Part shown: in pieces, positions 44,955-54,355 of the stretch
Layout: each line of letters opens with the position of its first letter
Numbering within the stretch: the stretch's first letter is position 1
Origin: Deltaproteobacteria bacterium
GTDB taxonomy: Bacteria > Myxococcota > XYA12-FULL-58-9 > JABJBS01
Assembly (NCBI GenBank): GCA_018668695.1
Contig: JABJBS010000364.1
Coordinates: 1-54,355 of the forward strand
Direction: 5' to 3'
Length of the DNA stretch: 54,355 nt
Notes under the pieces: model-generated
The model's database searches: none
What the model saw: the letters and a program-made list of their open reading frames with translations, nothing else
What the model was told of the DNA's origin: nothing
Position numbers and translations under genes: made by a program

Positions 44955-46070
44955 TTAGGGCGCGCGTGTTTCATCAAATACTTTCAATCCGCGGATGGTC
45001 CGCGAAAAATAAGCAATGATGGCTTTACCGGACTTGGTGGTTACCAACGATAGGTGCTCTCCGCCGGGGCCTTCATGATCTACAGTTTCTTGTTTCCATA
45101 CCGTACCGCGGCCTCGGGCGATTTTAACCGTGCCACCTGCCTCACTCATTGGGCCGGTCATGTCCTCGAAGGCTACAGCAAAGGTTTGTTGCTCCGTTAG
45201 GCTCGCAGAGAACGTAAGCGTCTCCTGTAAGATTTGGCTGTGCTTCCAGCCCTCAGGCCCAGGTTCTGCAATCCAGAGTTGTCGGCGCTTGTTTTGTGAA
45301 TAAAGAATTTGCGGCTCACCCTTGGCGTTGAACGAAAGGTGGCTACGCCATCCTGGACCATCGCGGTCTTCAATGACTTCGGTTGTGTAGGTCTGGGCCT
45401 CAGCATTGACAGGTTTCGCGAGAATGAGCTCCGTGTCTTTGAAGTTCCAGTTTACGAAAGATATCCAAAAGCCATCTTTACGAAGAACCGGGCTGATTTT
45501 AATTGAGAACGCGCCGGTTACGACCATGATGATTTTTTTGGACCAAGTGCCATCTTTATTTCGGCGGCCATGCACAAACTTGCCACTGGGTAGGTAATAA
45601 AAAAGGTTGGGTCTTCCTTCTGCGTCGAAGCGAAGTTCACTTCCCATGCCTGCCTCTAAGCCCCATGCTACGTTCTCGTGATTCCAAACGCCGTCAGCTC
45701 CCTCGAAGGAGAACTTTAGGAATTTCATAGTTTGGTCGTAATAGGAGATGGCAGGTTTATCATCCGGTCCAACTGCAAGGCTGGTGTATTTGCCAACCGC
45801 ACCTTCTCTGGCCACGGTAATGGGGGTCCAAGAGCCATCTTTTGCTCGCGTCGCATATTTGAGATCGCCATTCCAAACATCACACCAGGCTAAGTGAGGT
45901 TGCTCTTTACTGTCGAGTGCCAGTGTTGGCCACCAGCCCGTATTACCGGCAGGACCGATTTGGTCGACCACGGTGATATGCCCAGATGCAGGCGTCGCTG
46001 GGGGAATTTCCAAGGGCTCTTCGCAAGCACTCATGAAAAGAAGGAGCGATAATATTAGAAGTATTCTCAT
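44955..46070 (-). CDS. Beta-propeller-like lipoprotein
   Basis: 371 residues. Lipobox FMSAC. The mature part repeats a blade-like pattern every ~45-50 residues: PHLAWCDVWNGDLKYATRA, PAISYYDQTMKFLKFSF, PNLFYYLPSGKFVHGRR, and later PQILYSQNKRRQLWIAEPG and KAIIAYFSRTIRGLKVF. This fits a six- to seven-bladed sialidase/propeller-like fold of the outer or inner surface. No enzymatic motif is visible. It overlaps the holA stop by 4 bp. Binding partner unknown. Confidence 0.7.
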   Translation of the reverse strand: MRILLILSLLLFMSACEEPLEIPPATPASGHITVVDQIGPAGNTGWWPTLALDSKEQPHLAWCDVWNGDLKYATRAKDGSWTPITVAREGAVGKYTSLAVGPDDKPAISYYDQTMKFLKFSFEGADGVWNHENVAWGLEAGMGSELRFDAEGRPNLFYYLPSGKFVHGRRNKDGTWSKKIIMVVTGAFSIKISPVLRKDGFWISFVNWNFKDTELILAKPVNAEAQTYTTEVIEDRDGPGWRSHLSFNAKGEPQILYSQNKRRQLWIAEPGPEGWKHSQILQETLTFSASLTEQQTFAVAFEDMTGPMSEAGGTVKIARGRGTVWKQETVDHEGPGGEHLSLVTTKSGKAIIAYFSRTIRGLKVFDETRAP

Positions 46071-47071
46071 CCTTGGAGAGCTCCATGGCTGTGGATATCT
46101 ACCAGGAGTCTATCGAGAATAACTCCTTGGCTTAGTGGTGTTGATTTGAGTCGGATGTCGGCCTGGGCCGCGCAGTGCAACGCGTGACTGAGTTCGTTGA
46201 CGGTATAGCGTTTAGCCCCATCAATTAAACGATCTGCATCCCGTCCCAATTTGATATTTTGCTTAACGTCTCGGGGTGAGGCACCGCGCTCGAGCATTTC
46301 CCTCGTTCTAAACATGAGCCTCAATCGGTAACAAATGGCGCCGAGAATAGGAAATGCGTCTTCCCCGCCGTCGATTAGATTACGAACCAAGGTGGAGGCA
46401 AGTGAAAGGTTGCGGTCGCCGATGGCATCGGTGAGGTCCCACACAATGCGTACACGCGAGGAGATTAAGCAGGTCTCAACATCGTCGCAGCTTACCACTG
46501 CATCTTCACCGGCATAGGCGGCAACTTGATGAAGAGCATTGTCGAGGATGCCAAGCTCGGTGCCAATAAAGTCGGCAATCAGAGCACAGGCATCGCGTTC
46601 AATTTTAATGCCGTGGTCTTTGGCGCGAGCATTCAACCAGCCGCCAATGTCTCTTTGTTGCGGAACGGCGAATTGAAAAACGCAATTAGCCTTTGAAAGT
46701 GCCTTACCAAGTTTGGTTCTTAGGTCTAGCTTCTCACCAGAGAGACACATCACAGTGGTGGGTGATGGGTTCTTGAGGTACTCCATAAAGGGTGGATGGT
46801 CTTTAGCTTTGAGTTTGTGGATATCACTTAGATGGACCCAGCGAAGTGGCGCCATCATGGGCATGCTCTCCGCGGCGGATATCACATCAATAGGTTTACA
46901 CTCGCCTGCGCGAAAATCATTCCGATTGAAATCGGGAGCAGCAGTCAGAGAAAGCGCTCTTAGTTTAGCGATGGCTTCAGTGAGGAGCAGCGTGTCTGGG
47001 CTCGTAAGAACGTAAATCGGCATACGTTCAGGTTTTCGAATGTCTTGTTCAAAGTCTCGTCTTATTGCCAT
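46067..47071 (-). CDS. holA: DNA polymerase III subunit delta
   Basis: 334 residues from the ATG at 47071; the frame start at 47095 lies inside lptE. It belongs to the clamp loader. Features: MPIYVLTSPDTLLLTEAIAK near the start, then LRWVHLSDIHKLKAKDH, VMCLSGEKLDLRTKLGKAL and LIADFIGTELGILDNALHQV, with the three-domain delta layout. The order lptE then holA is conserved in many proteobacteria and supports the call. A short gap to lptE (2 bp) suggests co-transcription. Confidence 0.88.
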   Translation of the reverse strand: MAIRRDFEQDIRKPERMPIYVLTSPDTLLLTEAIAKLRALSLTAAPDFNRNDFRAGECKPIDVISAAESMPMMAPLRWVHLSDIHKLKAKDHPPFMEYLKNPSPTTVMCLSGEKLDLRTKLGKALSKANCVFQFAVPQQRDIGGWLNARAKDHGIKIERDACALIADFIGTELGILDNALHQVAAYAGEDAVVSCDDVETCLISSRVRIVWDLTDAIGDRNLSLASTLVRNLIDGGEDAFPILGAICYRLRLMFRTREMLERGASPRDVKQNIKLGRDADRLIDGAKRYTVNELSHALHCAAQADIRLKSTPLSQGVILDRLLVDIHSHGALQG

Positions 47072-47072
47072 C

Positions 47073-47609
47073 TTACTCTGCCTCGTCTTTAGCAAGGCTG
47101 GCTACCAGCATCCGGTTGGAAAGCTCAAGGGCGAATCGACGTGCAATACGATCAAGTGAACGTTGGCGACCGGCCTCGGTAAGCAGTGCGGTGTCCCCGG
47201 CCTCATTTGTTTCTTGGCGAAAAAGGTCTTGTCCCCTGAGCCGTACCTGCCAACGGGTCTGGCCACTGGCCGTGTCCTTAAGTGAGGCTTGAAGCGTCAG
47301 CGATTCACGGTAGGTGGGTACACCGCGATCGATACTTGAAATGATGGTCGTCGAGGTTCGTGGATTTTTGAGAGAAATCTCAAGGATGAGGGGCGATGAG
47401 CCGTCATTTGAGACGATGGTTAGACCATTTTCGAGCAGGCGTTCCTCAAGGTGGCGTGTGAGCAGTGTGGTGATGCCGATGACCGAGGGCTCTTCGATGT
47501 TGGCGATGCTGATCTCGGAGTAGCCCAGGAGGGTATCTCCTCGTAGAACCTGGTAGCCGCAGCCAGCTTGGATACCGAGCAATCCAAGAATGAGTATGAA
47601 CTTGATCAT
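47073..47609 (-). CDS. lptE: LPS-assembly lipoprotein LptE-like
   Basis: 178 residues. Lipobox GIQAGCGYQVLRGD; the G-C-G-Y start is typical of LptE. The body has TLLTRHLEERLLENGLTI and the usual alternation of strands and helices. LptE plugs LptD in the outer membrane to place LPS on the cell surface. Sequence is weakly conserved, but position before holA supports the call. It overlaps the PilZ stop by 4 bp. Confidence 0.85.
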   Translation of the reverse strand: MIKFILILGLLGIQAGCGYQVLRGDTLLGYSEISIANIEEPSVIGITTLLTRHLEERLLENGLTIVSNDGSSPLILEISLKNPRTSTTIISSIDRGVPTYRESLTLQASLKDTASGQTRWQVRLRGQDLFRQETNEAGDTALLTEAGRQRSLDRIARRFALELSNRMLVASLAKDEAE

Positions 47610-48163
47610 CCCTGAGCCGCAGCGAGAAGTTTGCCTTCTTTAATCACGCGTTGGACGCGCTGCTCGATTTCTTTAAAGACAGTATCTTCAATCAGCGTTC
47701 GGTGGCCTGGTTGTAGGTCAACAAACTCAAAGCCGATGCGATTGGCTTCCGCGCTACGCCACCGAATCACGCTTTTGGTCTCCAGAGGTGGTCCTCTTAA
47801 GAGTCCAAAGAATCGGTAGGGTCTGATTTGAATGAACATTGCCACCTCAGCGGTTTCGGGTATCCGGTGGTTAAACTCCACGGCAATACCTTGGGTGCTG
47901 ATATCGTGGGACATACAGTAAAACTGTTCGCCACTGACGGTAAAATTGACCTTGGTGCGCAATGGCACTCGCATGGCTTTACGCTGCTCAAGGAGTTTTC
48001 CGTGACGGGCTCCAAAAAGGCGCAGGACGCTGGCGTAGAGTTGGATCCAGCGAGCTTCTTCCTCAGGAGTAAGGCTGCCGAGATTACGGCGGGTCTCGAG
48101 GTCTCTTAGAACCGGCAGCTCGCTGCGGATTTGGTAGAGAATTTCAAGGTTTTCTTCACTCAT
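47606..48163 (-). CDS. PilZ-domain protein
   Basis: 185 residues. An N-terminal helical region (EILYQIRSELPVLRDLETR) precedes a PilZ domain at ~65-180: KAMRVPLRTKVNF (RxxxR-like), SHDISTQGIAVEFNHRIPE (D-x-S-x-x-G) and ANRIGFEFVDLQ. It should bind c-di-GMP and could pass the signal to envelope assembly through the coupled lptE, although that is inference. A perfect inverted repeat lies 22 bp before its ATG. Confidence 0.88.
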   Translation of the reverse strand: MSEENLEILYQIRSELPVLRDLETRRNLGSLTPEEEARWIQLYASVLRLFGARHGKLLEQRKAMRVPLRTKVNFTVSGEQFYCMSHDISTQGIAVEFNHRIPETAEVAMFIQIRPYRFFGLLRGPPLETKSVIRWRSAEANRIGFEFVDLQPGHRTLIEDTVFKEIEQRVQRVIKEGKLLAAAQG

Positions 48164-48184
48164 CGCCTATCCCAGAGCCTTGCA

Positions 48185-48208
48185 GGTACATGTAAGGACA
48201 CATGTACC
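48185..48208. promoter_or_regulatory. Inverted repeat before the PilZ-lptE-holA operon
   Basis: GGTACATGT (48185-48193) and ACATGTACC (48200-48208) flank 6 bp, a perfect 9-bp repeat, 22 bp before the PilZ ATG. It could be an operator for a dimeric regulator or an mRNA hairpin. A second repeat, GTTGAG/CTCAAC, lies just downstream of argG. Confidence 0.45.
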
Positions 48209-48278
48209 AAACAGAACAAGGATACACTACACAGTGCCGACGGAGTGGGCAATGGTTGAGTGAAATTGCTCAACTTGA

Positions 48279-49514
48279 CTAATTTGACTCAGATTTTTTC
48301 ACAATGAGACGGTGAGCTTGGAGTCGCAGCGAGTTGATGCGGATAAAGCCGGCACTGTCTGTTTGGTCAAATCCACCAGCAATGTCCATGCTGGAGAGGT
48401 CCTGGTTGTAAAGTGAGCTTGAGCTGCTTCGCGCGATGGCCATGCAGTTGCCTTTGTAAAGGCTTAGGACAACGGTACCGTCGATGAGTTCAAGGCTCTT
48501 CTTGATGGCAGCCATTAAGAAGTCCATTTCAGGACTAAACCAGAAACCGTTGTAGATAATTTGAGCGAATTTTGGGGAAAGCATGTCGCGAAGTCTAAGA
48601 ACTTCTGCGTCCATGGCGATGCCTTCAATATCTCGGTGAGCATTGTGGAGAATCGTTCCTCCGGGTGTTTCGTAAATACCGCGACTCTTAATACCGACAA
48701 ATCGGTTTTCAACGATATCGATACGACCGATTCCGTGTTTACGACCTAGGTCATTAAGCATTCCGAAAAGCGCCATGGCTTCGGTTTCTTCTTGGCCGGT
48801 GAGTTGGCTTTTAACGCGAATAGGAACCCCGTCCTTGAATTCAATCTCAATGTTCTCGGTTTCGTCGGGTGCATCTTGTGGATTTTTGCAAACAGTAAAG
48901 ATGCTAGGGTCTGCAGGAGCCATAGGATCTTCGAGTTGTCCGGACTCATAGCTTTTGTGCATGAGGTTTTCATCGGTACTGTAAGGCTTCTTTAATGTGA
49001 CCGGAATATCGATGCCTTGCTCTTTGGCGAAGTTGATAAGATCTACTCGTCCTTGAAATTTCTCGAGGAACTCTTGGTCTTTCCAGGGAGCGTAGACTTT
49101 GATGTCGGGAGCAAGCGCGGCGTAGGCGAGTTCAAAGCGTACTTGATCGTTGCCTTTACCAGTCGCGCCGTGGCTTACGTAGCTGGCGTTGTATTTGCGG
49201 GCAATCTCGATTTGTCGCTTGGCGATAATGGGCCGAGCGAGTGAAGTCCCGAGGAGGTAGCGGTTTTCATAAACGGCGTTACCCGCAATGCTTGGGAAGA
49301 TGTAGTCTGTAACGAATTCTTCCTTACAATCGACAATCACAACTTCATCAGCGCCGGTCATTTCGGCGTTGCGGCGAACCTGTTCGAAGTCTTCTTCCTG
49401 ACCTACGTCGGCAATATATGCCACTACGCGAAAGTCTTTGAGCTTTAACCACTTGAGGATGCAACTGGTGTCCAAACCGCCTGAATAGGCAAGAACGACT
49501 GTTTCTTGGCTCAT
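48279..49514 (-). CDS. argG: Argininosuccinate synthase
   Basis: 411 residues, normal length. It joins citrulline and aspartate using ATP in arginine synthesis. Visible motifs: [18 protein letters not shown] (ATP pyrophosphatase loop), [18 protein letters not shown] and [15 protein letters not shown], and [20 protein letters not shown]. The start has AGGAG 8 nt upstream. It stands alone; other arg genes are not in the window. Confidence 0.97.
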   Translation of the reverse strand: MSQETVVLAYSGGLDTSCILKWLKLKDFRVVAYIADVGQEEDFEQVRRNAEMTGADEVVIVDCKEEFVTDYIFPSIAGNAVYENRYLLGTSLARPIIAKRQIEIARKYNASYVSHGATGKGNDQVRFELAYAALAPDIKVYAPWKDQEFLEKFQGRVDLINFAKEQGIDIPVTLKKPYSTDENLMHKSYESGQLEDPMAPADPSIFTVCKNPQDAPDETENIEIEFKDGVPIRVKSQLTGQEETEAMALFGMLNDLGRKHGIGRIDIVENRFVGIKSRGIYETPGGTILHNAHRDIEGIAMDAEVLRLRDMLSPKFAQIIYNGFWFSPEMDFLMAAIKKSLELIDGTVVLSLYKGNCMAIARSSSSSLYNQDLSSMDIAGGFDQTDSAGFIRINSLRLQAHRLIVKKSESN

Positions 49515-49707
49515 GGATACTTCTCCTGGTTCAACCGCTTTACTGCTATGCCCTGTGGCTTATTGCGGTTTGGTTTATCTTCAAGTCCAGGCCCCTAGCA
49601 CATTGGCCAGATAATGAAACCCAGTAGATAACGCATTGTGACATACTCCCTTTGAGAGGTCGATCGGGGGCTTGCTCAACCAGCCGGCAATTAGTAATGA
49701 GGCCAGC

Positions 49708-50391
49708 ATGCGAAAAGCAGAAAAAGTTGAAAAAATTAGTAGTATTTTGGACGAGCACTTTGCCGAGCCGCCGATTCCGTTGGACCACAAGGATGCCTAC
49801 ACTCTTTTGGTGGCGGTATTACTCTCGGCCCAGTGCACGGACGAGCGAGTAAACTTAGTAACACCGGCTCTCTTTGAACTCGCCGACAATGCCAAAGATA
49901 TGGCTAAGGTTTCAGTTGAGGCGATTCTTGAAACCATTCGTTCGTGTGGCCTGGCACCGACCAAGGCCAAAAATATCTTAAAGCTCTCACAAATTTTGGC
50001 AGAAGAATACGACGGGGTGGTTCCGGATACCCTTGAGGGAATGGAAGCTTTACCAGGAGTTGGCCACAAGACAGCCTCTGTGGTGATGACCCAGGCCTTT
50101 GGAATGCCAGCCTTTCCGGTGGATACCCATATTTTCAGGCTTGCTCGGCGGTGGGGTCTTAGCCGGGGGAAAAACGTAGACGTTGTTGAAAAGGACCTGA
50201 AAAAGGTTTTTTTGGCTGAGCATTGGGGCAAAGTCCATCTTCAGTTCATTTATTTCGGGCGAAAATTCTGCCCAGCCCGTGGGCATGTCCCGGAGGATTG
50301 CCCGATATGTTCGTGGGGAGCGGTTAAAGCCATACTGGCTGAAGAGGCTGCGAAGAACTCCAAAAGTAAAGCAAAACGAAGAGCGCGCTGA
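49708..50391 (+). CDS. nth: Endonuclease III with three-Cys cluster region
   Basis: 227 residues from the ATG at 49708 (GAGG 5 nt upstream). It cuts damaged pyrimidines and abasic sites. The helix-hairpin-helix is LPGVGHKTASVVMTQAFGM, with the catalytic Lys in GHKTAS and Asp in VDTHIFRLARR. The C-terminal cluster region reads FCPARGHVPEDCPICSWGAV; it has three Cys instead of the four (C-x6-C-x2-C-x5-C) of E. coli Nth, so the [4Fe-4S] cluster may be absent or altered. Catalytic residues are intact. Confidence 0.93.
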   Translation: MRKAEKVEKISSILDEHFAEPPIPLDHKDAYTLLVAVLLSAQCTDERVNLVTPALFELADNAKDMAKVSVEAILETIRSCGLAPTKAKNILKLSQILAEEYDGVVPDTLEGMEALPGVGHKTASVVMTQAFGMPAFPVDTHIFRLARRWGLSRGKNVDVVEKDLKKVFLAEHWGKVHLQFIYFGRKFCPARGHVPEDCPICSWGAVKAILAEEAAKNSKSKAKRRAR

Positions 50392-50517
50392 GTTTGGCGG
50401 TTCTTGGTTGACGAAATGTGCACATGCCGCTAAGAGCATCGCGCCAGCAGCCCTTGAGTATCTCTGTTCTCTGGGGAGGGTAATAGAGCGATTAGCTCGG
50501 GCTGCACATGTGGCAAC

Positions 50518-50545
50518 GCGCCAGTGACCGCTAGGTCGCTGGCGC
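50518..50545. terminator. Hairpin between convergent nth and RluA-type genes
   Basis: GCGCCAGTGACC (50518-50529) pairs with GGTCGCTGGCGC (50534-50545) in 12 bp with one G-T pair around a GCTA loop. A pyrimidine-rich stretch (CACTTCTTTAATTC) follows. It is likely to stop the convergent transcripts. Confidence 0.6.
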
Positions 50546-50597
50546 CGTTCACTTCTTTAATTCAATAAAAACGGATACTTGATTTACTTTTTGGGTT

Positions 50598-51539
50598 TTA
50601 CTGCGCCCAGGTTGGACGAGGCGATTGCCATTGACGTCTTAAGCCGTCCTGCGGATGCTCGAAGCAGAGTTGCCAGCTGTGCAGGTGAAGGCGGTCATGG
50701 TTTGCGGGCTGAATCGCGGCATCTTCGACTTCAGAGCCGTAGGTCTCATCTCCAAGAATAGGCAGTCCGGCGTCTTTTAAATGCACTCTGATCTGATTGG
50801 TTCTACCACTTTTAGGTCTCGCACAGATCAACGACGTCCCGTCTGGATAATGCTCAAGCAGTTCAAAGCTTGTTTCAGCGCTGTCACCATCACCGGTCAC
50901 CATCCGAGCAGAACCGTTTTCATGACGTTTGATTGGCGCTCTGGATATAAAGTGGCTTTGTACCGGGCAGCCTTCAACCCTTGCTAAGTAGGCCTTTTCA
51001 ACGGTCCTTCTCTCAAATTGAGGCTGCACAAATCTGGCTGCCTCACGGCTTCGGCTCATGAGGAGCAGTCCGGTGGTTCCGGCGTCGATGCGGTGCGCGG
51101 GCCTTAGTTTCTCGTTCGGCCAAACTTGCTGAAGAAGCCACTGAAGGCTGTGTTTGTTGAAACGTCCGCATGGGTGAACCGGCAACGGGGCCGGCTTATT
51201 GATGGCGATGAGATGTTTGTCCAGGTAGAGCACTTCGATGGCGGATGCGATGGGCGGTTCTACCGTATCGGGCATGAAGAACTCGATACGCTCACCAGCC
51301 AGCATAATCGTCGTCAGATTGATGGGCTTGGTACTGCGTTGAAGCCGACCCTCAGCTATCGCATCTTCCCATCGTTTGGTGGGCACATGGGGACAAATCG
51401 TGCTCAAGCAAACCCCCGCGGTTTTGCCGTCGAGCTTACCGGGAATTCGAACGGGGCGGTTATTTGTATAGGGCGTTGAGCCAGGTTGGGATTGCGCAAG
51501 CCTTTGGAGCGCGTCTTGGAGTGCTTGCTTTTCGTCCAT
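50598..51539 (-). CDS. RluA-family pseudouridine synthase
   Basis: 313 residues from the ATG at 51539 (a GTG at 51578 is possible). An S4-like region at the N-terminus (CPHVPTKRWEDAIAEGRLQ) precedes the catalytic domain: VLYLDKHLIAINKPAPLPVH, then the active-site Asp in PAHRIDAGTTGLLLMSRS (normally H-R-L-D), and RPKSGRTNQIRVHLKDAGLP, GDETYGS. It isomerises uridine in rRNA or tRNA; which site is not clear from sequence. Confidence 0.92.
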   Translation of the reverse strand: MDEKQALQDALQRLAQSQPGSTPYTNNRPVRIPGKLDGKTAGVCLSTICPHVPTKRWEDAIAEGRLQRSTKPINLTTIMLAGERIEFFMPDTVEPPIASAIEVLYLDKHLIAINKPAPLPVHPCGRFNKHSLQWLLQQVWPNEKLRPAHRIDAGTTGLLLMSRSREAARFVQPQFERRTVEKAYLARVEGCPVQSHFISRAPIKRHENGSARMVTGDGDSAETSFELLEHYPDGTSLICARPKSGRTNQIRVHLKDAGLPILGDETYGSEVEDAAIQPANHDRLHLHSWQLCFEHPQDGLRRQWQSPRPTWAQ

Positions 51540-51666
51540 GGGTTTGGACCTAACGCTCCAAATGGCAGGTTGCAACACCCGCTGAGCGCTCTACGCTTTA
51601 TTTTTTATGCCCCAGAGCCCCTTTAGAGCCAGATTCCGGCTTGCTGCCGGGGTCGTGCGGTGTTAA

Positions 51667-53655
<1,989 letters not shown>

Positions 53656-53659
<4 letters not shown>

Positions 53660-54168
53660 AACACGTGGTTTGGTTGATATTTGGTTGGCTGGGAATCAGC
53701 ATGAGCACGGCTCTAGCTCCCAAGCTCTTACCGTATCATGTGGTACCCGAGGTGGGTTTGGTTGTGGCGGTATTTTTGGCCTTGCGACGCGAGCCTATAC
53801 CGATGGCACTGAGTGCTTTGGCCTTGGGTTATTTCACTGGAAGGTTAGCGCTTGCGCCGGTAGGACTTTGCGAAGTCAGTCTGATATTATGCTCGGTTTG
53901 GGCCTACCGTGGTTCAGGAAGTGTAGACGGCAGTGGCAGTGTTTTCTTTGGGCTGATGTGCGGCGCCATGGTTTGTGCTTATCACGCATTGATATTTGGT
54001 TTACTGCTTCTGGTTCGCGGTGAAGCGGCTTTTGCTAGCTGGGCTACGGCATCCTTAATTCCAACGGCAGTCTCTACTTTTCTCGTCGCAACATTGATGC
54101 ATCGGCCCATGGAGTGGCTGGACCGTCTGGTTGCGCCAGCTTCTCGTTCGGGGCTCTCATGGCGCTAG
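53656..54168 (+). CDS. mreD: MreD-like membrane protein
   Basis: 170 residues, overlapping the mreC stop by 4 bp. Five membrane helices can be seen, from VVWLIFGWLGISMSTALAP to ASLIPTAVSTFLVATLM. Sequence is poorly conserved, as usual for MreD, and the call rests on position and topology. It joins MreC and PBP2 in the elongation machine. Confidence 0.88.
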
Positions 54169-54355
54169 GCTCTGAGGTGCAAAGCCGCAACGCAGTGAAA
54201 TGGTTTCGCGGCCGATTGCTTATTGCGTCTGGGTTGATTGCCTTGGCTTTTATGGGCTTGATTGCACGGCTCTACGATTTACAGATCACGCGCGGAGACG
54301 ATTTTGCAACCCGGGGTCAGGCAAACTTTATTAAGCAGTTTGCTACACCCCATGA
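54159..54355 (+). CDS. mrdA: Penicillin-binding protein 2, N-terminal part (cut by window edge)
   Basis: 65 codons from the ATG at 54159, which overlaps the mreD stop by 10 bp, until the window ends. A short cytoplasmic segment (NAVKWFRGR) precedes the membrane helix LLIASGLIALAFMGLIARLY, then DLQITRGDDFATRGQANF, the opening of the class B PBP2 family that synthesises lateral wall. The mreB-C-D-mrdA order supports it. The active site lies outside the window. Confidence 0.85.
   Translation, partial: MALGSEVQSRNAVKWFRGRLLIASGLIALAFMGLIARLYDLQITRGDDFATRGQANFIKQFATPH

Overview
The window is 54 kb of moderate-GC bacterial chromosome (roughly 50-55 % by eye) packed with housekeeping genes. The gene content suggests a deltaproteobacterial / Myxococcota-like or Bradymonadales-like Gram-negative, by inference only: a 180-kDa-type NAD-glutamate dehydrogenase, PilZ proteins of the myxobacterial style, a GYF-like plus AgmX/PglI-like fusion protein, a Ser/Thr kinase with a PEGA-type tail, many lipoproteins, an LptE outer-membrane assembly protein and MreBCD/PBP2. 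There is no prophage, insertion sequence or CRISPR array, and only one tRNA gene.

Layout. 1-10.4 kb (minus strand): TetR regulator, NAD-GDH, a PilZ protein with a 22-unit Glu-Pro repeat, alaS and a 60-residue protein. 10.5-18.8 kb (plus): a phasin-like protein, an unannotated structured RNA with C-rich hairpin loops, apaG, then a tight run of diguanylate cyclase, lon, two thioredoxin-fold proteins and a GYF/AgmX-like protein. 18.8-21.9 kb (minus): an iron-type cluster behind a palindromic Fur box (small Cys-rich membrane protein, exbB, exbD), followed by ftsB and a Ser/Thr kinase. On the other side of the same Fur box, a consensus promoter faces a strong terminator about 175 nt away, which looks like a Fur-controlled small RNA. 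22.1-22.8 kb holds broken open frames. 22.8-26.0 kb: trmL and a set of redox lipoproteins (di-heme cytochrome c, rhodanese, DUF4382-like, thioredoxin-like). 26.3-31.3 kb: acyltransferase, ALDH7-type dehydrogenase, pgk, tpiA, then secG and tRNA-Leu(GAG) on the opposite strand. 31.4-34.2 kb: HAMP-GGDEF cyclase, PhnD-like binding lipoprotein, ferredoxin. 34.2-40.8 kb (minus): polA, GAF histidine kinase, Smr, YkgJ-like and an NlpC-like pseudoenzyme. 40.9-45 kb: MoxR / DUF58 / transglutaminase membrane protein. 45-49.5 kb (minus): argG, PilZ, lptE, holA and a beta-propeller-like lipoprotein. 49.7-54.4 kb: nth, an RluA-type synthase, and the rod-shape operon mreB-mreC-mreD-mrdA, the last cut by the window edge.

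The most interesting items are two candidate non-coding RNAs. One lies between the phasin gene and apaG and carries three long hairpins with C-rich loops, two of them sharing a nearly identical 16-nt loop. The other is the Fur-box-spaced small RNA at about 21931-22105. Secondary points are an apparent ATT start for mreC overlapping the mreB stop, an acidic insertion and basic tail in Lon, an NlpC-like protein that has lost both catalytic residues, an endonuclease III with a three-cysteine cluster region, and inversion of secG/tRNA-Leu relative to tpiA.
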